Assembly: GCF_020511115.1 (NCBI RefSeq) | Contig: NZ_JAJAVH010000001.1 | Coordinates: 620,001-684,000 of the forward strand | DNA: 64,000 nucleotides | From: Luteimonas panaciterrae | GTDB taxonomy: Bacteria > Pseudomonadota > Gammaproteobacteria > Xanthomonadales > Xanthomonadaceae | Direction of reading: 5' to 3' | In this document: piece after piece, positions 59,985-64,000 of the stretch | How positions within the stretch are numbered: position 1 is the first letter of the stretch | How the letters are laid out: every line of letters starts with the position of its first letter | Program-made: the position numbers and the translations under genes | Notes under the pieces: model-generated | Databases searched by the model: none | What the model saw: only the letters and a program-made list of their open reading frames with translations | What the model was told of the DNA's origin: nothing

Positions 59985-61219
59985 ACCAGAAGGCGGCACC
60001 GCAGGCCGCAACCCGTCATTCCCGTTTCCCGGCGGCGTCGTCGACGCAACGGGACGGGAGTGACGGGCAGGGGATGCGTGTCTTTTCGCCGCCGTTGCGT
60101 GCGTTGTATCTGGTCTCGGCGCTGGCGGGCGTCGCGATCGGGTTGTTCAATCCGTTGATCTCCGCGCTGTTGAATGAGCGTGGCGTTTCCGAACTCGGCA
60201 TCGGCTTGAATGCCAGTACATTCTTCGCGTTCACGCTGTTGGGCGCACCGCTCGCGGGGCGGATGATTCATCGTGTCGGCACGCGCGGCACGATCGCGAT
60301 CGGCATCGTGCTCACCGCGATCGCGGCCATGCAGCTGCCCTGGTGGCATCACCAGCTCGCATGGTTCGCGGCACGCGCGGTGATGGGCGTGGGCATCGGC
60401 CTGTACATGATCGGCGGGCAGACCGCGCTCAATGCGAGCGTTTCAGAAGCGCAGCGCAGTCTGGTTGGAGGCCTGCATGCGCTGGCGTTCGGAGTCGGGC
60501 TTGGCGTCGGTCCGCTGTTGGGCGGCGTTCTGTACGGAGCCTCGCCGATCCTGGCGTTCTACATCGGTGGCGTGTTGTTGCTGATGGGATTGCCGATCGT
60601 AGGAAAGCATCTGCCGACGTTGCGCGCCCACACGCCATCGCCGCGTTTCGATTTCGTGCGCCGCCTGTCCCTGCCGCTGCATGCGATCTTCGCCTACGGC
60701 GTGGCGGAAGCGACCTTGCTCACACTCTATCCGGTCTTCCTGCTGCAAAGCGGGTACAGCGTGAGTGGCATGAGTTTCGCGTTCGCTGCGTTCATCGGTG
60801 GCGGGTTGATCGGTACCTTGCCGCTGGGCCATCTGGCCGATCGTCATGGTCGAGAACGCGTGCTCGCGATATGCGCTGGTGTCGGCGCTGTGGCGACGAT
60901 TGCGCTCGCCTTCGCGCCGAGCCTGCCGATCGCCGCGGCGGTGTCGCTGCTGGTCGGCGCGAGCCTTGGACCGGTGTTCGCCATTGCGCTCGGCATCGTC
61001 GGGCAGCGTCTATCGCGCGAGGAACTTCCCGGTGGCAGCGCCTTGTTCACCATGGCTTTCAGCCTCGGCTCGCTGGTCGCGCCCTGGATGTCGGCGCTGA
61101 TCATGCGCGAACTCGGCAGTGTTCACGTGTTCACGCTCAGCGCGGTGTTGTTCCTGAGTCTGCTGCTGCGCCTGCTCTGGCGGCGCCCGGCGGTCGCGTT
61201 GGTGTCGGCGGAGGCATGA
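59981..61219 (+). CDS. Major facilitator superfamily transporter
   Basis: 412 aa with 12 predicted transmembrane helices from residue 40 onward. The loop 2-3 motif GAPLAGRMIHRVGTRG and the related GHLADRHGRER between helices 8 and 9 are MFS hallmarks, and the helix-5 stretch GVGLGVGPLLGGVLYG is typical of drug:H+ antiporters. The GTG at 59981 overlaps the megasynthase stop (GTGA) with GGAG 7 nt upstream. However, residues 4-31 are encoded by a REP-like repeat, so Met32 (ATG at 60074) may be the functional start. It probably exports the product or an intermediate, or gives self-resistance. Confidence 0.9.
   Translation: MNQKAAPQAATRHSRFPAASSTQRDGSDGQGMRVFSPPLRALYLVSALAGVAIGLFNPLISALLNERGVSELGIGLNASTFFAFTLLGAPLAGRMIHRVGTRGTIAIGIVLTAIAAMQLPWWHHQLAWFAARAVMGVGIGLYMIGGQTALNASVSEAQRSLVGGLHALAFGVGLGVGPLLGGVLYGASPILAFYIGGVLLLMGLPIVGKHLPTLRAHTPSPRFDFVRRLSLPLHAIFAYGVAEATLLTLYPVFLLQSGYSVSGMSFAFAAFIGGGLIGTLPLGHLADRHGRERVLAICAGVGAVATIALAFAPSLPIAAAVSLLVGASLGPVFAIALGIVGQRLSREELPGGSALFTMAFSLGSLVAPWMSALIMRELGSVHVFTLSAVLFLSLLLRLLWRRPAVALVSAEA
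60012..60067. repeat. REP-like inverted repeat at the start of the MFS gene
   Basis: CCCGTCATTCCCGT (60012-60025) and ACGGGAGTGACGGG (60054-60067) pair over 13 of 14 positions. The sequence matches the repeat at 6280-6313 (GTCATTCCCG core), marking it as a dispersed element that now encodes the N-terminus of the transporter or its leader. Confidence 0.65.
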
Positions 61220-61980
61220 GCAAGATGCAGGCCGCGATCCGCCGACCGCAGGATTTGTTCCCCTCCACGTTGTTCAGCGTGGAAGCGGGTGCGTCCAATG
61301 GCGACGAAGCGTTGTTGCATCCACTCGAGCGCGCCCTGGTGGAGCGGGCGGTGAGCAAGCGCAGGCACGAGTTCGCCGCCGGCCGTGTCTATGCGCATCG
61401 TGCCTTGACGCGGTTGCAGGTCGCACCCGGGCCGATCCTCAGCGATCGGCATGGCTGCCCTCTCTGGCCGAGCGGTACGCTCGGCAGTATCAGCCACACC
61501 GAAGGCTGCGCGATCAGCGTGGCCGCGACGTCCGGACGCGTCACCGCGGTCGGCGTGGATGTGGATCGCCGCAGCAACGCTTTCAGTCACTCGGTGCTGC
61601 GCCATGTTTGCCGCGAGGAAGAGCTGCGCTGGATTTCCGGTTTGCCGGGCATGCTGGTGCCGATGTACGGCCTGCTGCTGTTCTCGATCAAAGAGGCGAT
61701 CTACAAGTGCGTCTACGCCGCGACCGGCGAACGCCTCGGTTTCGGCGACGCATCCGTCGTGCTCGATCTGTCGCAAGGCCTGTTCAGCGCGCGGCTGCTG
61801 CGCGAGGTCGGCGAGGAGGGGCGCGACAGACTCGTCGGCCGCGTCGGCTGCAACGAGGACTACGTGTTCTCCGGCCTGTGGTGGCCATCCTCCGGCCCAT
61901 CCGCTTTTCCCCATTCCCCACTTCGTCATTCCGATGTACTTCGGAATGCGACCGCTCACGAGAGGAGACTCCGACCATGA
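61216..61980 (+). CDS. Sfp/EntD-type 4'-phosphopantetheinyl transferase
   Basis: 254 aa. It attaches the phosphopantetheine arm of CoA to the serines of carrier domains. It has the EntD-like motifs: LGSISHTEGCAISVAA, the Mg2+-binding VGVDVDRRS and the helix FSIKEAIYKCVYA. The five carrier domains of this cluster are the likely substrates. The ATG at 61216 overlaps the MFS stop and its own stop overlaps the next ATG (both ATGA), so all are cotranslated. The last 30 residues read through a REP-like palindrome (CATTCCGA/TCGGAATG, 61927-61948) and are probably not part of the folded domain. Confidence 0.9.
   Translation: MSKMQAAIRRPQDLFPSTLFSVEAGASNGDEALLHPLERALVERAVSKRRHEFAAGRVYAHRALTRLQVAPGPILSDRHGCPLWPSGTLGSISHTEGCAISVAATSGRVTAVGVDVDRRSNAFSHSVLRHVCREEELRWISGLPGMLVPMYGLLLFSIKEAIYKCVYAATGERLGFGDASVVLDLSQGLFSARLLREVGEEGRDRLVGRVGCNEDYVFSGLWWPSSGPSAFPHSPLRHSDVLRNATAHERRLRP
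61925..61952. repeat. REP-like palindrome in the 3' end of the PPTase gene
   Basis: CATTCCGA (61927-61934) and TCGGAATG (61941-61948) are perfect inverted arms around TGTACT, flanked by GT and GAC that extend the symmetry with one bulge. It lies in the coding tail of the transferase and just before the ribosome site of the next gene. Confidence 0.5.
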
Positions 61981-63134
61981 CGACCGAACCCATGCCTTCC
62001 CGCCGCAGATTCCTGCGCTACGCCGCCGGCGCGGCATCGCTTGCCGTTCTGGGCGGCGCCGGCGCGGTCGGTTTCGCCGGTGGCGTGCATCCCAATGCCG
62101 CGGCCTATGGCTACTGGCGGCAGAAGGAGAAGAATGGATTGAGCGATCCGCAATATCTCGCGCTGTGCGCCACGCTCGCGCCGAGTCCGCACAACACGCA
62201 GCCGTGGAAGTTCGGAATTGCCGGGGATCGCATCGAGATCTTCGCCGACCTCAGCCGCCATCTCGGGACCGCGGATGCCGAATTCCGCATGATGCAGACG
62301 GCGATCGGCAGTGCGTTGGAGAACATCGACGTCGCCGCGGGGCGCCTGGGTTACCGCGCCGAGGTGCAGGATCTCGACGCCGATCGTCGCTTCGCGCAGG
62401 ACGGCTATTGCGCCAGCGTCCGGCTGCATCGCGGCCAGGTCGTGCGCGACGGCTCGTTCGACGCGTTGTTCACCCGGCAGACCACACGCACTGAATACGA
62501 CATGAGCCAGCCGGTTCCGGCCGCGCTGAAAACGGCGTTGAATCAACGGACGGGCGATCTTCCCGGCATCGGGCTGACCTGGTTTCCCGATGGACCGCTA
62601 GTCACGCGTCTTGGCAACGTCCTGCGCGGATCGGTGCGTGGCTTCCTCAGTGATGACCGCAATCGCGACGGCATGAAATGGTTCCGCATCACGCCCGACC
62701 AGTGGGAAACCCGGCGCGATGGCATCGCGGTGTTCAACGGCGACGCGCCGCTGCTGGCCAAGCGCTACGTCGAATGGTTCGTCCATGAGCAGGATCTGCT
62801 CAGCGCGCAGTTCAAGCAGGGTGAGATCGACACGCTGGATCGCCTGGTGTCCACCACGCCGGCCTGGGGCTTGATCTACGCCGATCGCGCCACGCCGAAT
62901 CAGCGCATCCAGGCGGGGCGCCTGGCCGAGCGTGTCTATCTGGAAGCCGCCGCGCGCGGTTACGCCGTGCAGCCGCTTTGCTATCCGACCGAGTTCGAAC
63001 CGAGCCGGGAAGGCTTGCGCGAGCTGGCCGGCCTGGCGCCGGCGCAGGATCCGCTGTTCCTGTTCCGCATCGGCAAATCCGACTACGTCGCGAAGTCCGT
63101 GCGACGCGATCTGAAGGAAGTATTGCTAGCCTGA
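61977..63134 (+). CDS. Acg-like nitroreductase-fold FMN oxidoreductase, Tat-exported
   Basis: 385 aa. The twin-arginine signal SRRRFLRYAAGAASLAVLGG lies at residues 8-27. The mature part resembles the Acg/nitroreductase-like flavoprotein family, with the FMN-binding start LAPSPHNTQPWKF, a second half ending FLFRIGKSDYVAKS, and the internal duplication typical of Acg. It could oxidise or reduce the cluster product in the periplasm or just store flavin. The ATG at 61977 has GAGGAG about 9 nt upstream and overlaps the PPTase stop. It is the last gene of the biosynthetic operon. Confidence 0.85.
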   Translation: MTTEPMPSRRRFLRYAAGAASLAVLGGAGAVGFAGGVHPNAAAYGYWRQKEKNGLSDPQYLALCATLAPSPHNTQPWKFGIAGDRIEIFADLSRHLGTADAEFRMMQTAIGSALENIDVAAGRLGYRAEVQDLDADRRFAQDGYCASVRLHRGQVVRDGSFDALFTRQTTRTEYDMSQPVPAALKTALNQRTGDLPGIGLTWFPDGPLVTRLGNVLRGSVRGFLSDDRNRDGMKWFRITPDQWETRRDGIAVFNGDAPLLAKRYVEWFVHEQDLLSAQFKQGEIDTLDRLVSTTPAWGLIYADRATPNQRIQAGRLAERVYLEAAARGYAVQPLCYPTEFEPSREGLRELAGLAPAQDPLFLFRIGKSDYVAKSVRRDLKEVLLA

Positions 63135-63290
63135 CGCCTCGAAACACGATTCCGGGATCGTCCGTTTGCGCGCGTCATCGCGTCGCGCGCTCCTGCGCGC
63201 GTCAGGCGCGTGCCATCGGCGCTTAACTTGTTCGGACACACTCTGTTTCTGGTTCATTCGATACGCTAGGCCATCGGACAGGAGATCACG

Positions 63291-64000
63291 ATGGCAGAAC
63301 AGCGTTTGACCCATCCGGAACGCATCGTCTACCCCGGCACGGACATCACGAAGGGCAGGGTGGCCGAATACTATCGTGCTGTCGCCGATTGGCTGTTGCC
63401 CGAACTGGTGGGGAGGCCGTTGTCGTTGCTGCGCTGCCCGGACGGCATCGATGCGCAGTGCTTTTTCCAGAAGCATCACAACGACAATCTGGGCGCGAAC
63501 GTCCACCCGGTGACGCTGCGCGAATCCGACGGCAAGGCCGATTACGTCTATGTCGACGGCATCGAGGGCGTGCTCGATCTGGTGCAGATGAATACCCTGG
63601 AATTCCATCCCTGGGGCGCGAAACGCGATGCGCCGGATCGGCCGGATCGATTGGTGTTCGATCTCGATCCCGACGAGGGCATTACCTGGAGCGATGTCAA
63701 GCGTGCGGCGCGGGAAGTCCGTGATCGTCTCGAGGAGGCCGGCCTGCACAGCTGGGTGCGGCTATCCGGTGGAAAGGGCGTGCACGTTTGCGTACCGATC
63801 GTCCCCGACTCCGATTGGGATGCGGCCAAGGCATTCAGCGAAGCATTCGCCGATGCGATGGTGGCGCAGTCGCCATTGCGCTATGTCGCCACCGCCTCCA
63901 AGGCTGCGCGCAAGGATCGGATCTTCATCGACTGGTTGCGCAATGCGCGCGGGGCGACCAGCGTGGCCAGTTGGTCGCTGCGCGCCCGCGCGGGCGCGCC
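63291..64000 (+). CDS. ligD: LigD-type primase-polymerase (NHEJ), partial at window end
   Basis: At least 236 codons, open to the window edge. It starts MAEQRLTHPERIVYPGTDIT, the usual opening of LigD polymerase domains. The catalytic DxD is in LVFDLDPDEG, followed by SGGKGVHVCVPI, which positions the nucleotide. Such enzymes fill in ends during Ku-dependent double-strand-break repair and prefer ribonucleotides. Because the polymerase domain is at the N-terminus, it is either a stand-alone polymerase or a LigD with the polymerase first. The ATG at 63291 has GGAG 6-7 nt upstream and is separated by 156 bp from the biosynthetic operon, so it is probably a separate transcript. Confidence 0.9.
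   Translation, partial: MAEQRLTHPERIVYPGTDITKGRVAEYYRAVADWLLPELVGRPLSLLRCPDGIDAQCFFQKHHNDNLGANVHPVTLRESDGKADYVYVDGIEGVLDLVQMNTLEFHPWGAKRDAPDRPDRLVFDLDPDEGITWSDVKRAAREVRDRLEEAGLHSWVRLSGGKGVHVCVPIVPDSDWDAAKAFSEAFADAMVAQSPLRYVATASKAARKDRIFIDWLRNARGATSVASWSLRARAGA

Noticed and set aside
56487..60011. 1174-codon frame antisense to the NRPS gene
   Set aside because: Arg/His-rich shadow without domains. The sense strand encodes a full set of NRPS and SDR motifs.
60343..61980. 545-codon frame ending in the phosphopantetheinyl transferase
   Set aside because: The first ~290 codons are an out-of-frame reading of the MFS gene. The real start is the ATG at 61216, overlapping the MFS stop.
1..64000. CRISPR arrays, tRNA or rRNA genes, intact insertion sequences
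   Set aside because: Scanned by eye: no regularly spaced direct repeats, no cloverleaf-like segments, and no transposase motifs apart from short REP-like palindromes.

Overview
The window is 64 kb of high-GC (roughly two-thirds G+C) proteobacterial chromosome. Gene content points to a gammaproteobacterium of the Xanthomonadales/Lysobacterales type: a two-gene B12-dependent ribonucleotide reductase with a histone H1-like gene in between, a YqjD/YqjE/YqjK-like set, and scattered palindromic REP-like repeats. The genus cannot be fixed from the sequence alone.

Layout. (1) 1-8 kb is housekeeping: EngB GTPase (+), then a minus-strand run of VIT/CCC1-type transporter, two small envelope proteins, M17 aminopeptidase, HAD phosphatase, the YqjK/YqjE/YqjD-like operon and a DegP/HtrA protease. 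(2) 8-12.1 kb is the class II ribonucleotide reductase: nrdJ with a ~300-nt leader, a Lys/Ala-rich H1-like protein, and nrdJb. (3) 12.1-15.1 kb is an islet that starts with a markedly AT-richer gene: a TIGR04141/DUF6119-type protein, a gene remnant, and three small unknown proteins. (4) 15.3-20.1 kb holds a LytS/LytTR two-component pair, a Tat-exported alpha/beta hydrolase and a secreted GH16 glucanase with crystallin and CBM6 modules. (5) 20.4-32.9 kb is a tight nine-gene plus-strand operon: YjfI, PspA, YqiJ, flotillin, TerB-like, a giant AAA+ ATPase, a coiled-coil protein, TelA and a phospholipase D/nuclease. It looks like a membrane-stress or defence system. (6) 32.9-63.1 kb is a quorum-sensing-linked biosynthetic cluster. 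It contains a KASIII-like protein lacking its cysteine plus an acetolactate-synthase-like enzyme (minus), a multicopper oxidase, LuxR, a DUF4902-type protein, LuxI, and then a ~23 kb plus-strand operon. That operon runs free-standing malonyl transferase, LolA-like protein, beta-barrel, MMPL exporter, acyl-ligase/PKS, ACP-ACP/NRPS/SDR, MFS transporter, phosphopantetheinyl transferase and Acg-like flavoprotein. (7) The window ends inside a LigD-type primase-polymerase gene.

How it may work together. In the cluster, LuxI makes an acyl-homoserine lactone, LuxR senses it, and three lux-box-like sites lie upstream of the ALS/KASIII and oxidase genes (a perfect ACCTG-N10-CAGGT), of the DUF4902 gene and of luxI. 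The assembly line should activate a fatty acid, extend it with malonate, and add an amino acid that the specificity residues suggest is serine. It ends without a thioesterase, in a condensation domain and a short-chain reductase. The second PKS module carries an AT that has lost its serine, which fits a need for the free-standing malonyl transferase. I do not recognise the product. No tRNA, rRNA, CRISPR array or intact insertion sequence was seen.
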